From Ureibacillus acetophenoni (GTDB taxonomy: Bacteria; Bacillota; Bacilli; Bacillales_A; Planococcaceae): DNA of 64,000 nt. A program made the translations under genes and the position numbers. Below, piece after piece: positions 35,013 to 44,265 of the stretch. Position 1 is the stretch's first letter, and every line of letters begins with the position of its first letter. The notes beneath the pieces were generated by a model. The model saw only the letters and a list, made by a program, of their open reading frames with translations, searched no databases and was not told where the DNA came from. The stretch covers positions 186,001-250,000 of the forward strand of contig NZ_OBQC01000001.1 in assembly GCF_900220965.1 (NCBI RefSeq). The letters are read 5' to 3'.

Positions 35013-36452
35013 TTGAGATTTAAACTAATAAAAACAAGCAACTATATAACTTACAAAAGCATCATAGTCGAACCACAAGTTCGGGATTTTTTCTCAGGTC
35101 GTATTTGGACTAGGAACCATACACCATTTCCGCAAGAAAAAATAGAGAAGTATATTGAGAGAGGCTATTTTAAATTAAGATCAGCCATCTCAATTAAGAA
35201 CACCTCATTTGGACCCTTCAAAAGGAAGCGCTACATATGTAATCGATGCCACAATTCCAATCAGCAAGAATTCATAGAGTTTGATTGTGCTAAGTGCGAA
35301 AGTAAATGTGTATATTGCAGGCATTGTATCAATATGGGGAGGATGAGTAGCTGTACGGAACTCATTTTGTGGAAAGGACCTAAGCCAAAGCAAAAGCGGA
35401 ACAAAGTTTTAGATTGGGCTGGCCAATTTACTGAACTTCAGCAAAAAGCGGCAAATGAATTAATTCAAAGCCTCGAACAAAATCGTAACCATTTGGTTCA
35501 CGCGGTCTGTGGAGCAGGGAAAACTGAGATTTTATTCCCGGCCGTTCATTATGCATTAAACCGGGGCAATCGGGTTTGCATTGCAACACCAAGAACCGAT
35601 GTGGTGCTCGAATTATTTCCGCGGTTTCAAAAAGTGTTCCCAAATACCACCATTCACGCATTATACGGTGGCTCACCGCAGCAACCTGGCTTCGCAGAAC
35701 TTGTCATTACTACAACCCACCAACTATACCGATTCGAAAACGCATTTGATGTGGTTATTGTCGATGAGGCGGATGCATTTCCATATACTTTCGATGAATC
35801 ACTACAAAAAGCAGTCATCAAAGCTCGAAAACCTAACGCGCCAACTGTATTTGTTACCGCAACACCATCAGCCAAAATCCTTAACAGAACTAAAAAAGAA
35901 AACTGGGGAGTATCTTTCATTCCAAGAAGATTCCATGGTCATCCACTTCCAGTACCACGCTTCCAATCATTATGGAATTACAACAAACCTTTTGAAAAAG
36001 GCTCCATCCCACCGAAATTACTACAATGGACGAAACAACGACTACAAAACAAAGAGCCTTTTTTAATTTTCTTCCCAACAATTCAATTAATGAAAACAGC
36101 GATCACGTTATTTGAAAATATTCATCCAAATATATTGAGCGTCTATGCAGAAGATGCAGATCGTAAAGAAAAAGTGATGAAGCTTCGCAATGAAGAAATC
36201 CCAGGACTGCTGACAACAACCATTCTTGAACGGGGTGTAACAATAAAAAACGTACAAGTTGCAGTTGTAGGTGCCGAATCAAAAATATTTACATCCAGTG
36301 CTCTTATTCAAATCAGCGGTCGCGTTGGAAGGAATGTGAATTTTCCACAAGGGGATATCGTTTATTTCCATCATGGAATCACGACTGAAATGGACGAAGC
36401 AAGAAATGAAATTATGAGACTAAATAAAATGGGATTTGGGAGTAGTGGCTAA
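35013..36452 (+). CDS. comFA: Late competence DEAD-box helicase ComFA
   Basis: This 479-residue ATP-dependent DNA translocase is thought to pull transforming DNA into the cytoplasm. It has the TTG start behind GGAGGGTG. An N-terminal zinc cluster (about residues 69-105) carries CNRCHN, CAKCESKC and CRHC. Helicase motifs follow: VCGAGKTE (Walker A), ATPRTDV, DEADAFP (Walker B), TATPS, and the second domain with TTTILERGVT and QISGRVGRN. Its stop codon overlaps the comFC start (TAATG), so the two are translationally coupled. The comFB gene found between them in B. subtilis is missing. A 52-bp repeat array lies directly upstream, and no obvious ComK box was seen. Confidence 0.95.
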   Translation: MRFKLIKTSNYITYKSIIVEPQVRDFFSGRIWTRNHTPFPQEKIEKYIERGYFKLRSAISIKNTSFGPFKRKRYICNRCHNSNQQEFIEFDCAKCESKCVYCRHCINMGRMSSCTELILWKGPKPKQKRNKVLDWAGQFTELQQKAANELIQSLEQNRNHLVHAVCGAGKTEILFPAVHYALNRGNRVCIATPRTDVVLELFPRFQKVFPNTTIHALYGGSPQQPGFAELVITTTHQLYRFENAFDVVIVDEADAFPYTFDESLQKAVIKARKPNAPTVFVTATPSAKILNRTKKENWGVSFIPRRFHGHPLPVPRFQSLWNYNKPFEKGSIPPKLLQWTKQRLQNKEPFLIFFPTIQLMKTAITLFENIHPNILSVYAEDADRKEKVMKLRNEEIPGLLTTTILERGVTIKNVQVAVVGAESKIFTSSALIQISGRVGRNVNFPQGDIVYFHHGITTEMDEARNEIMRLNKMGFGSSG

Positions 36453-37057
36453 TGAAAAAGGAAATTTACAATTGTTTGTTATGTGGTACGCCATTAAATG
36501 AAAATGTGACGTGGAAATCGTTGTTGGGAAGTGATTACCCAGATACGATTTGTTCTGATTGTGAAGGTGAATTAGAACCAGTCACAGAAAGTGATTCACA
36601 CGAAATTATTTCGCTTTATCAATACAACGACAAAATGAAAGACTACCTCCACAGATATAAATTTATGCACGATGTGATCCTCGCGAAAGTTTTTCGCAAT
36701 CAAATCAGAAAACATCTATATAAACGACGTGAAACGATTGTGCCAATTCCGATACATCCCGAAAAACTGAAAGAACGTACCTTTGCACATATCGATGAGC
36801 TTTTAAAAGCCGCAGACCTCTCCTTTAAACAATATCTTGAAAAGATTACAACTGAAACACAAGGCGAAAAATCACGTGATGAACGTCTCAATACACCGCA
36901 ATTATTTAAACTTAAGCAAAATGTCGATATGAAAAATAAAGAAATCCTACTCGTGGACGATATTATAACTACTGGAACAACTATTCAACATGCTAAAAAT
37001 TTGTTAATTCAAGAGGGCGCCAAATCGGTGAAGGCATTCACTTTGATTAGAGGCTAG
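36452..37057 (+). CDS. comFC: Competence phosphoribosyltransferase-like protein ComFC
   Basis: This 201-residue protein, needed for efficient transformation, has an N-terminal zinc finger CLLCGTPL...CSDCEG and a phosphoribosyltransferase fold with the PRPP motif LLVDDIITTGTT near the C-terminus. Its ATG overlaps the comFA stop codon. ComFC proteins bind single-stranded DNA and work with ComFA at the DNA-uptake channel. The order comFA-comFC followed by yvyF and flgM matches B. subtilis without comFB. Confidence 0.94.
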   Translation: MKKEIYNCLLCGTPLNENVTWKSLLGSDYPDTICSDCEGELEPVTESDSHEIISLYQYNDKMKDYLHRYKFMHDVILAKVFRNQIRKHLYKRRETIVPIPIHPEKLKERTFAHIDELLKAADLSFKQYLEKITTETQGEKSRDERLNTPQLFKLKQNVDMKNKEILLVDDIITTGTTIQHAKNLLIQEGAKSVKAFTLIRG

Positions 37058-37172
37058 CCAAATCTTAAAAAATCGTGAACTTCATTTACTTTTTAAAATT
37101 CCAATAGTAGCATTCAAATTGAATAGATAAAAAAATGAGATAATTTATTTAAATAAAATCGGGGGAAATCAA

Positions 37173-37589
37173 ATGGCTGAAATTCGAAATTGTCCAAGCT
37201 GTGGTGAGTTTTTTAACTACACAGGTATAAGAGACATTTGTCATAAGTGTGCACAAAATGAAGAAGATATGTATCAAATCGTTTATAGATTCCTTAGAAA
37301 ACGTGAAAATCGTGCGGCAACAGTTGAACGTATTGTGGAAGCTACTGGAGTACAGGAAGAACTTTTATACAAATGGGTGCGTAAAGGTCGTTTACATCCT
37401 GCAGTATTCCCGAACTTAGGATATCCATGTGATAACTGTGGTCGTTTAACGAATAAAGGGAAGTTATGCCAAAATTGTACCGATGATCTTAAATCAGATT
37501 TAAGAACATTTGAAGCTGCTAAGGAATTTAGGGAAGATATTAAAAGACGCGAAAAGGCTACATATTTAGCTGATAGAAAAGACAATTAA
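37173..37589 (+). CDS. yvyF: YvyF-family flagellar operon protein
   Basis: This 138-residue protein has zinc-ribbon-like ends: CPSCGEFF...CHKC at the N-terminus and CDNCGRL...CQNC near residue 90. A winged-helix-like middle (VERIVEATGVQEELLYKWVRKGRL) lies between them. It corresponds to the TIGR03826 flagellar operon protein, coded by yvyF before flgM in Bacilli. It may be a regulator, but its function is not established. The start has GGGGGAAAT upstream. Confidence 0.88.
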   Translation: MAEIRNCPSCGEFFNYTGIRDICHKCAQNEEDMYQIVYRFLRKRENRAATVERIVEATGVQEELLYKWVRKGRLHPAVFPNLGYPCDNCGRLTNKGKLCQNCTDDLKSDLRTFEAAKEFREDIKRREKATYLADRKDN

Positions 37590-37702
37590 ATAAATCGCTT
37601 ACAATTTGGCCAGATACTTTCATTGATTAAACAATTGGAAAGTGGTTCATGCTGATTTGTAAGTTTTTTTATATTTGTAAATGATTTTTTTCATTTTCTT
37701 AT

Positions 37703-37728
37703 TAACTTTTTTGTGAATTGACCGAAAT
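37703..37728 (+). promoter_or_regulatory. Candidate sigma-D promoter of flgM
   Basis: TAAC-N14-ACCGAAAT resembles the sigma-D consensus TAAA-N15-GCCGATAA and lies about 36 nt before the flgM start. It is weaker than the hag promoter. Confidence 0.4.
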
Positions 37729-37763
37729 AAATAATAGTAAAGAATTTGAGGGGAGGCCTCATT

Positions 37764-38024
37764 GTGAAAATCACTTCATATGGCGTAAATAATGTAAATC
37801 CATACAATAAACAACAGCAAAAATTGAAAGCTGCGAGTGAAAGCAAACCATTTGCCGATAAAATAGAAATTTCTTCAGCTGCAAAGGAAATGCAAGTAAA
37901 CTCAACGGTTAATACTGAGCGTGCAGAAAAAGTTCAAAAACTAAAAGAACAAATTGCATCAGGTGAATACAAAGTTGATGCACACAAAGTTGCAGAAGAT
38001 ATACTGAAATACTATCGAAGATAA
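37764..38024 (+). CDS. flgM: Anti-sigma-D factor FlgM
   Basis: This 86-residue protein inhibits SigD until the flagellar hook is finished. I chose the GTG at 37764 because GAGGGGAGG lies before it; the frame opens 6 codons earlier inside that site. It has the family C-terminal helices with RAEKVQKLKEQIASGEYKVDAHKVAEDIL and the N-terminal ITSYGVNNVNPY. flgN follows after 20 nt, and a flgM-flgN-flgK-flgL order is kept. Confidence 0.93.
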   Translation: MKITSYGVNNVNPYNKQQQKLKAASESKPFADKIEISSAAKEMQVNSTVNTERAEKVQKLKEQIASGEYKVDAHKVAEDILKYYRR

Positions 38025-38044
38025 TCATAAAGGAGTTCAAACCA

Positions 38045-38545
38045 ATGTCAGTACAAACAATCATCGATACATTAGAAAAACTTGAAAAAGTGCATAGAAG
38101 TTTGCTTGAACTGGCTCTTCGAAAAACAGAAGTTATTAAAAAGGGCGACATGGTTGAACTCGACCAAATACTAAAAAATGAACAATCACATGTAGCAGCC
38201 ATCGAAACTATCGAAAAACAGCGTCAAGTTTTGGTAACGGACTACCTAAAATCGAAAGGAATCGATTTCTCTGACATCCCTACTGTAGCCGATTTAATCG
38301 AAGCTGCTCATACAGAAAACGAACGTGAACTATTACAACAAGTCCGCGAACGCTTAGTACAAGTAGTTGGCGAACTAAAAAGTCAAAATGATTTAAACCA
38401 AAAGCTGGTTTATCAATCATTGCAATTTGTGAATATGTCGCTTGAAATGATACGACCACAAAATGAACAAATCAATTACTCAGGTAATCAAGTGAAGGGG
38501 CAAAACTCTGCACCGAAAAGATCAATTTTTGATTCACAAGCATAA
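38045..38545 (+). CDS. flgN: Flagellar export chaperone FlgN
   Basis: This 166-residue, mostly helical protein is the export chaperone for the hook-filament junction proteins FlgK and FlgL, which are coded directly downstream. It has a heptad-like pattern (IDTLEKLEKVHRSLLELALRK split over the first helix, and LLQQVRERLVQVVGEL). AAAGGAG precedes the ATG. Its length suits the family, and it corresponds to yvyG of B. subtilis. Confidence 0.9.
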   Translation: MSVQTIIDTLEKLEKVHRSLLELALRKTEVIKKGDMVELDQILKNEQSHVAAIETIEKQRQVLVTDYLKSKGIDFSDIPTVADLIEAAHTENERELLQQVRERLVQVVGELKSQNDLNQKLVYQSLQFVNMSLEMIRPQNEQINYSGNQVKGQNSAPKRSIFDSQA

Positions 38546-38583
38546 AAAAGTGTGCTGTTCTAATTACAGGCACACTTTATTAC
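38546..38583 (+). terminator. Hairpin between flgN and flgK
   Basis: AAAGTGTGCTG and CAGGCACACTTT form an 11-bp stem with a bulge, followed by ATTACAT. The T-run is poor, so it may only attenuate transcription into flgK. Confidence 0.55.
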
Positions 38584-38614
38584 ATAATGGAACATCGAAA
38601 AAGGAGGAGACCTC

Positions 38615-40246
38615 ATGCGCTCCACATTTATGGGACTAGAAGCAAGTAAGCGCGGCCTTTTCACACAACAAAGCGCTTTATATACAACTGGACATAACAT
38701 CTCAAATGCCAACACAGCAGGGTACTCTCGTCAGCGAGTGAACATGGAACCGACTTTAGGATACCCTGGCGTAGGTTTAAATGCTCCAAAAACAGCAGGA
38801 TTTATTGGTACAGGTGTACAAGCTTCTGCAGTTGAACGTATCCGAGATAGTTTTGTCGATAAACAATTTAGGCAAGAATCCAACAAACTCGGTTATTGGG
38901 AAGCAAGATCTCAATCTATTACACAAATGGAAGATATTCTAAATGAACCATCAGACTACGGCCTTGCAAAAGCAATGGATGAATTTTGGAATTCTCTTCA
39001 AGATTTAAATGTACGTCCAGAAGATGGTGGTGCCCGTGCGGTAGTTGTACAACGCGGTATTGCTGTAGCTGATTCATTCAACTATATGTATAACTCTATT
39101 AAACAATTAAAAGACAATGCTGGTGAAGAAATTGGTATTCTATTAAAAGATACAAACTCAATTTTAGAACAAATTGCTAGTATCAATGAACAAATTATCG
39201 CGGTCGAACCAAATGGATTCATGCCTAACGATTTATATGACGCACGTGATAACTTACTAGATCAACTTTCTTCATACTTCCCAATTGAAATTAAAAATGA
39301 AAAATCAGGTGGAAATGCTTTAGATATTGCAGAAGGTTCAGTAACTGTTTCACTAGTGCTTAATGGTTCAAAGGTAAAACTTGTTGATGGTAAGAATTTT
39401 GCACAACTTCGGTTAAGCCATGGTGCAGAAGATGATGGTGTTACACCAACGAATATGATTAATACATTACATATTGTAAAAGGTGATGGATCTGAAACTG
39501 TTCTAAGTAACGATTGGGCGCCAGACGGTACAAAGCAATATTATCAAATTAGTGAGTTTAGTAGCCTTGGGAAATTTAGAGGATTAGTAGATTCATACGG
39601 TTACATTGCTGGTAGTAATGAAATCGGACTTCCTATTGCAGGTGGTTTATTTCCTGAAATGCTTGAAAACTTAAATACAATGGCAAAAGAATTTGCAACT
39701 GCATTTAATGAACAACATAAAAAAGGTACTGATTTAGATGGAGTAACAGGTCTACCATTCTTCGTAATAAAAGAGAATGGGCTAGGTAACATTACAGCTG
39801 AAAATATTTATGTGTCTCAAGAAATAATTGATAATCCTAATTTGATCGCTGCATCTGACTCACAAGAAATAGAAGAACCTCCGGGTAGTGGTAATTTCAT
39901 CCCTAACCCAGAGCCCGGAAACGGAAAAAATGCACTAAACCTTGCGAATGTTAAATTTACTAAAATTAGTGAGTTAGAAAATGTCAGTGTTCAAACATAT
40001 TTTGAAGGTTTAATCGGTCAACTTGGTGTTGATGGCCAGCAAGCTAATAGATTACAATATAACGCTCAAGTTCTTCAACAAGCAGTTACTGAGCGTCGCG
40101 CTTCCGTTAGTTCGGTATCACTCGATGAAGAAATGACAAACATGATTTCATTCCAACAAGCTTACAATGCCAACGCACGAATGATTACAGTGATTGATGA
40201 AACTTTAGATAAAATCATTAACGGCTTAGGCCGCGTTGGATTATAG
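38615..40246 (+). CDS. flgK: Flagellar hook-associated protein 1 FlgK
   Basis: This 543-residue structural protein joins hook and filament. The N-terminus has the axial-protein motif GLEASKRGLFTQQSALYTTGHNISNANTAGYSRQR in adjoining blocks. The C-terminus has SVSLDEEMTNMISFQQAYNANARMITVIDE, and the middle domain is variable. AAAGGAGGAG precedes the ATG. flgL follows after 13 nt. Confidence 0.96.
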   Translation: MRSTFMGLEASKRGLFTQQSALYTTGHNISNANTAGYSRQRVNMEPTLGYPGVGLNAPKTAGFIGTGVQASAVERIRDSFVDKQFRQESNKLGYWEARSQSITQMEDILNEPSDYGLAKAMDEFWNSLQDLNVRPEDGGARAVVVQRGIAVADSFNYMYNSIKQLKDNAGEEIGILLKDTNSILEQIASINEQIIAVEPNGFMPNDLYDARDNLLDQLSSYFPIEIKNEKSGGNALDIAEGSVTVSLVLNGSKVKLVDGKNFAQLRLSHGAEDDGVTPTNMINTLHIVKGDGSETVLSNDWAPDGTKQYYQISEFSSLGKFRGLVDSYGYIAGSNEIGLPIAGGLFPEMLENLNTMAKEFATAFNEQHKKGTDLDGVTGLPFFVIKENGLGNITAENIYVSQEIIDNPNLIAASDSQEIEEPPGSGNFIPNPEPGNGKNALNLANVKFTKISELENVSVQTYFEGLIGQLGVDGQQANRLQYNAQVLQQAVTERRASVSSVSLDEEMTNMISFQQAYNANARMITVIDETLDKIINGLGRVGL

Positions 40247-40259
40247 TAGGAGGTAGACC

Positions 40260-41165
40260 ATGCGCGTAACACAATCTATGCTTTCGGGCAACATGCTCCG
40301 AAACTTATCAAATAGTTATTCAAAAATGGGTAAAATCCAAGATCAAATAACAACAGGAAAAAAAGTAACTCGTCCTTCCGATGACCCAGTTGTTGCTATG
40401 AAGGGCATAGGCTATCGTACAGAGTTAAACAATGTGGAACAATTTTCACGCAATATTGGGGAAGCATACAACTGGCTGGATACAACAGACGACACATTCG
40501 ATAAAATTGGTGCAACTCTACAACGTGCTAATGAATTGATGGTCCAGGCATCTAGTGATACTACTACACCTGAGGATCGTGAGAAAATAAATTCAGAACT
40601 TCAACAACTTAGAGAACATATTCAAGATCTTTCAAATACAAAAATTGGTGACCGATATATTTTTAGTGGGACAAGAACAACTACGCCTCCTTATGACAAA
40701 GAGAACGGAAAATACCAAGATTTTGATGCAGATAATGTTAATGAACCATTCAAAAAATCTATTGAAATAGAAGTATTTGACGGTATCCATATGCAAATCA
40801 ATACAACACCAATTGAATTGTTTACAAAGATTGATGACATGTTTGGAAGAATTGATGAAAAAATGGGTGAAGGTTCTACCGCAACAGGTTCTGAACTATC
40901 AGCTTTCATTGGTCAAATTGATGAAAACATGAATGAATTATTAACAACTCGTGCTGATATTGGAGCTCGTCAAAACCGAGTGGAATTAATGGATGCTCGT
41001 CTTCAATCTCAAGAAATCATTGCAACAAAACGTATGTCCGAAAATGAAGATATTGATTATGAAAAAACTATTACAGAAATGATTACACAAGAGTCGATTC
41101 ACCGTGCAGCTTTATCTGTAGGTGCGAGAATCATTCAACCAACTTTAACAGACTTTTTAAGATAG
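40260..41165 (+). CDS. flgL: Flagellar hook-associated protein 3 FlgL
   Basis: This 301-residue hook-filament junction protein has flagellin-like termini: MRVTQSMLSGNMLRNLSNSY at the start, DQITTGKKVTRPSDDP, and a C-terminal coil (NRVELMDARLQSQE). AGGAGG lies 8 nt before the ATG. It is cotranscribed with flgK, and a strong hairpin follows. Confidence 0.95.
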   Translation: MRVTQSMLSGNMLRNLSNSYSKMGKIQDQITTGKKVTRPSDDPVVAMKGIGYRTELNNVEQFSRNIGEAYNWLDTTDDTFDKIGATLQRANELMVQASSDTTTPEDREKINSELQQLREHIQDLSNTKIGDRYIFSGTRTTTPPYDKENGKYQDFDADNVNEPFKKSIEIEVFDGIHMQINTTPIELFTKIDDMFGRIDEKMGEGSTATGSELSAFIGQIDENMNELLTTRADIGARQNRVELMDARLQSQEIIATKRMSENEDIDYEKTITEMITQESIHRAALSVGARIIQPTLTDFLR

Positions 41166-41166
41166 T

Positions 41167-41202
41167 AAAAAGCGTTTGGATTAATTTCCAAACGCTTTCT
41201 TT
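41167..41202 (+). terminator. Hairpin after flgL
   Basis: AAAGCGTTTGGA and TCCAAACGCTTT form a perfect 12-bp stem with a 6-nt loop and CTTTC after it. It would reduce read-through into yviE, fliW and csrA. Confidence 0.7.
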
Positions 41203-41219
41203 CAAAGGAGGGAGACCTT

Positions 41220-41774
41220 TTGAATATTCCCAAACTGCAAATTGAGTCCACAAAAGCTCAAATTGGTCTAAATATACAAAAGCCTGTTCAAGAAATACAG
41301 CAACCTAAAGCAAACTTAGATTTGCAACAACCGGCTGCTATTCTAACCATAAACACAACTAAATCTAAACTTACTATAGACTCCCACGCTGCTAGAGAGA
41401 GTATGGATTATAAAAGTTCAATAAGCCGTACTAAAGAAATTGCACAAAAGAGTCTACAAGAATCCTTAGACGGTATCGCTATAATGGCCCAAGAAGGTCA
41501 GCAATTAGTAAGGATAGAAAATGGCGGTAATCCGATTGCGGAACAGGCAAAACTTTCGGGTAGACAACCATATTCAAGTTTAAACATTAAATTTATTCCA
41601 CAAGCTGGTAGTGTAAAAGTGAATTTTGCACCTGCTCAAGTAGATATAGATGTAAAACCTCAGAAAGTTATTAATAATTCAACAATCAACAGGCCGATCC
41701 ACAACTATACAACAGGAAAAGTAAATGTGGAAATGCTACAATATCCATCTCTAAAAATAGATTGGTTAGTATAA
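41220..41774 (+). CDS. yviE: YviE-like flagellar operon protein (DUF6470)
   Basis: This 184-residue protein starts at TTG behind AAAGGAGGG. It has alternating hydrophobic strands in which IQ/LQ/LD-x-QQP elements repeat at the N-terminus (LQIESTKAQIGLNI, LDLQQPAAILTI), an RTKEIAQKSLQESLDGIAIMAQEG helix, and KPQKVI near the end. The gene lies between flgL and fliW, exactly where yviE is in B. subtilis. Function is unknown. Confidence 0.8.
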   Translation: MNIPKLQIESTKAQIGLNIQKPVQEIQQPKANLDLQQPAAILTINTTKSKLTIDSHAARESMDYKSSISRTKEIAQKSLQESLDGIAIMAQEGQQLVRIENGGNPIAEQAKLSGRQPYSSLNIKFIPQAGSVKVNFAPAQVDIDVKPQKVINNSTINRPIHNYTTGKVNVEMLQYPSLKIDWLV

Positions 41775-41793
41775 ATAGTAAGGAGATTTACTA

Positions 41794-42231
41794 ATGAAAA
41801 TCAAAACAGCTTATATGGGTGAAATAGAAATAGATCCAAATGAAATTTTACATTTTGAACATGGAATCCCTGGTTTTGAAGAAGAGAATTGTTTTGTGCG
41901 TTTACCAATAGAAGAAAATAGTATATTCCAAATCCTTCAATCTACAAAAACAGAAGGACTTGCATTTATCATTACGAGTCCCTATGCAGTCACAACGAAT
42001 TACAATTTTGATATTGATGAGGCAACAGTTCATGCATTAGAAATTACAGACGAAAGTGAAGTTGCTGTCTTTGCCATTGTCTCATTAAAAGAAACATTAG
42101 CAAAATCAACGGTTAATTTAAAAGCACCTATTGTGTTGAATACAAAAAATAATAAGGCAAAACAAGTGATCCTAGATAGTGAAAAATATGATATTCGACA
42201 AAAACTCCCTTTTGAAAGTGTAAAGGGGTGA
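41794..42231 (+). CDS. fliW: Flagellar assembly factor FliW
   Basis: This 145-residue protein sits at the centre of the flagellin partner switch: it binds Hag and, when free, inhibits CsrA. Motifs include GEIEIDPNEILHFEHGIPGFEEE and LAFIITSPYAV. AAGGAG precedes the ATG. csrA starts 4 nt after its stop, so expression is coupled. The target hag leader lies 170 nt further on. Confidence 0.95.
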   Translation: MKIKTAYMGEIEIDPNEILHFEHGIPGFEEENCFVRLPIEENSIFQILQSTKTEGLAFIITSPYAVTTNYNFDIDEATVHALEITDESEVAVFAIVSLKETLAKSTVNLKAPIVLNTKNNKAKQVILDSEKYDIRQKLPFESVKG

Positions 42232-42235
42232 GCAT

Positions 42236-42451
42236 ATGCTAGTACTTTCTCGTAAAGTTGGCGAAACGATATGGATTGGAGAAGACGTTGAAATATTTAT
42301 CTCTGAAGTAAAAGGTGAACAAGTAAAGGTTGGTATTCGTGCACCTAGAAGTATTGAAGTAGTTAGAGGTGAACTTCGACAGGATATTTCAAACTCCAAT
42401 CTAGAATCAGTGGTGAAAAATCTGGAACTATTAAAAAACACAAAAAAATAA
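42236..42451 (+). CDS. csrA: Carbon storage regulator CsrA
   Basis: This 71-residue RNA-binding dimer blocks translation of hag mRNA. It has the family sequence MLVLSRKVGETIWIG, the RNA-contacting VKVGIRAPRSIEVVR, and a short helical tail. AAGGGGTGAG before the ATG overlaps the end of fliW. Its expected binding sites are visible in the hag leader (42577-42612). Confidence 0.97.
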   Translation: MLVLSRKVGETIWIGEDVEIFISEVKGEQVKVGIRAPRSIEVVRGELRQDISNSNLESVVKNLELLKNTKK

Positions 42452-42485
42452 GTCGAAATTCCACAAAAAAAGTTTATAAAACTAT

Positions 42486-42511
42486 TAAACTAAATCGAGT
42501 CATGCCGATAT
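42486..42511 (+). promoter_or_regulatory. Sigma-D promoter of hag
   Basis: TAAA (42486-42489), 14 nt, then GCCGATAT (42504-42511) matches the sigma-D consensus almost perfectly. It gives a leader of about 100 nt before the flagellin start. Confidence 0.85.
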
Positions 42512-42576
42512 TATCTATGTAAGCAGGAAATAGAGTTCGGCCGGCTCGATTTTCTTGTACATACAAAAAAACAAAA

Positions 42577-42612
42577 GCTCACAAGGAAGTGAGCGGTAAA
42601 TTCCAAGGAGGA
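42577..42612 (+). promoter_or_regulatory. CsrA-binding hairpin and second site in the hag leader
   Basis: GCTCAC-AAGGAA-GTGAGC is a perfect 6-bp stem presenting GGA in the loop, the classic CsrA site. A second site, CCAAGGAGGA (42603-42612), overlaps the Shine-Dalgarno sequence. The arrangement is the same as in B. subtilis hag, where CsrA blocks ribosome binding. Confidence 0.8.
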
Positions 42613-42619
42613 ACTAAAA

Positions 42620-44158
42620 ATGAGAATTAATCACAATATTGCGGCTCTTAACACATACCGCCAATTAAATAGCGCAGCTGGTGCACAATCTAAATCAATG
42701 GAAAAATTATCTTCAGGTTTACGAATCAATCGTGCTGGAGATGACGCTGCTGGTTTAGCGATCTCTGAAAAAATGCGTGGACAAATCCGTGGTTTAGACA
42801 TGGCTTCTAAAAACGCTCAAGATGGTATCTCTCTAATCCAAACTGCTGAAGGTGCTTTAAACGAAACTCACTCAATTCTTCAACGTATGCGTGAATTAGC
42901 AGTGCAATCATCTAATGATACTAATAATGACAAAGACCGAACTGAATTACAAAAAGAAATTAATCAATTAGCAGATGAAATTGATAGAATTTCTAGTACA
43001 ACTGAGTTCAACACTAAAAAGTTAATTGATGGTTCTTTATCTGAAAGTGCAAAAAATGGTTACTATACTAATACAAGTGGTACAGCTGTAGCAGGGGTAA
43101 ATGTTAAATCATTTGCATCTATAGGTACTTCAACTATTGAAGTTGTTTCAGTGGCTAACGCCGATCAAGCTACAATTACATCATCTACTGCTTTAAAAGA
43201 TAGCGCAACGACACCTGCTGCTGCTACTGGAGCGATTGCATTAGGAGACTTACGGAATAATGCAGGTGATACAAATCTTGGTTTACAAAACGGTGATACA
43301 ATTAAAATCTCCATGAATGTTGGTGGAGAAGATGTAAATCTAGAGTATAAAATAACAGATGCTAGTACAGAAACTTTCCAAAATGTAATTGATACAATTA
43401 ATACAGAGTTAGGTTCAAGAGGTACAGCAGATATAAACTCTGGTGCATTAAGAATTACTGGTGCTACTGGTAGAGAGAATGCAATTACAGACGTAAGTAT
43501 TACTGCAGTATCTTCTTCTGGATCTGATAGAACTGCCTTTAATACTGCGTTAGAATTCACACAAACTTCAGTTGCTGCAAACGCTGGAGATGCAATTTTA
43601 ACTGTTGGTAGCGATGCTGTAACAAATGACTCGGTAGCAGCTGCTGCAGGATCAAAAGTGAATAATTTAATTGATGGTGTTGAGATTCAAATGGCAAATG
43701 TTGCTTTCAACGCTAATGATGAAATTAGTGTAACTGTATCAAAATCAGATCAATCTTTATCAATGCACATTGGAGCAAATGAAGACCAAACAATGGATAT
43801 TTCAATAGGTGACATGGGCGCTCGTGCTCTAGGGGTAAGAGACACAGAAGGTAGTGCTGTTGATGTATCTAGCGCTTCAAAAGCAGAAAAAGCTATTACA
43901 TCTATAAATAATGCAATTGAGCAGGTTTCAGGGGAACGTTCTAAACTTGGAGCTTATCAAAACCGTTTAGAGCATACAATTAATAACCTTGGTACATCTG
44001 CAGAAAATTTAACTGCTGCAGAATCTCGTATTCGTGATGTTGATATGGCAAAAGAAATGATGGAACAAACTAAAAACTCTATTCTTTCTCAAGCTGCCCA
44101 AGCCATGCTTGCTCAAGCTAATCAACAGCCACAAGGGGTACTTCAACTACTACGTTAA
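42620..44158 (+). CDS. hag: Flagellin
   Basis: This 512-residue filament protein is longer than the 304-residue Hag of B. subtilis because of a D2/D3-like insert (about residues 150-405). The conserved N-terminal D0/D1 region starts [16 protein letters not shown] and contains [20 protein letters not shown] and [13 protein letters not shown]. The C-terminal D1/D0 region has [19 protein letters not shown] and ends with [13 protein letters not shown]. The insert is rich in Thr, Ser, Ala and Asp, which offers potential sites for O-glycosylation. A sigma-D promoter and CsrA sites lie upstream. A glycosyltransferase-methyltransferase gene follows directly. Confidence 0.97.
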   Translation: MRINHNIAALNTYRQLNSAAGAQSKSMEKLSSGLRINRAGDDAAGLAISEKMRGQIRGLDMASKNAQDGISLIQTAEGALNETHSILQRMRELAVQSSNDTNNDKDRTELQKEINQLADEIDRISSTTEFNTKKLIDGSLSESAKNGYYTNTSGTAVAGVNVKSFASIGTSTIEVVSVANADQATITSSTALKDSATTPAAATGAIALGDLRNNAGDTNLGLQNGDTIKISMNVGGEDVNLEYKITDASTETFQNVIDTINTELGSRGTADINSGALRITGATGRENAITDVSITAVSSSGSDRTAFNTALEFTQTSVAANAGDAILTVGSDAVTNDSVAAAAGSKVNNLIDGVEIQMANVAFNANDEISVTVSKSDQSLSMHIGANEDQTMDISIGDMGARALGVRDTEGSAVDVSSASKAEKAITSINNAIEQVSGERSKLGAYQNRLEHTINNLGTSAENLTAAESRIRDVDMAKEMMEQTKNSILSQAAQAMLAQANQQPQGVLQLLR

Positions 44159-44205
44159 TTTATTACTAACTACAGTGCGTATTTTTCATTTACTACGTTA
44201 TGAAG

Positions 44206-44236
44206 TTAAAGAGAGTCTTGCTAGACTCTCTTTTTA
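44206..44236 (+). terminator. Terminator of hag
   Basis: AGAGAGTC and GACTCTCT form an 8-bp stem with a TTGCTA loop and TTTTTATA after it. Confidence 0.85.
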
Positions 44237-44265
44237 TATTGATTTGCAAAATAAGGAGGAAAAGT

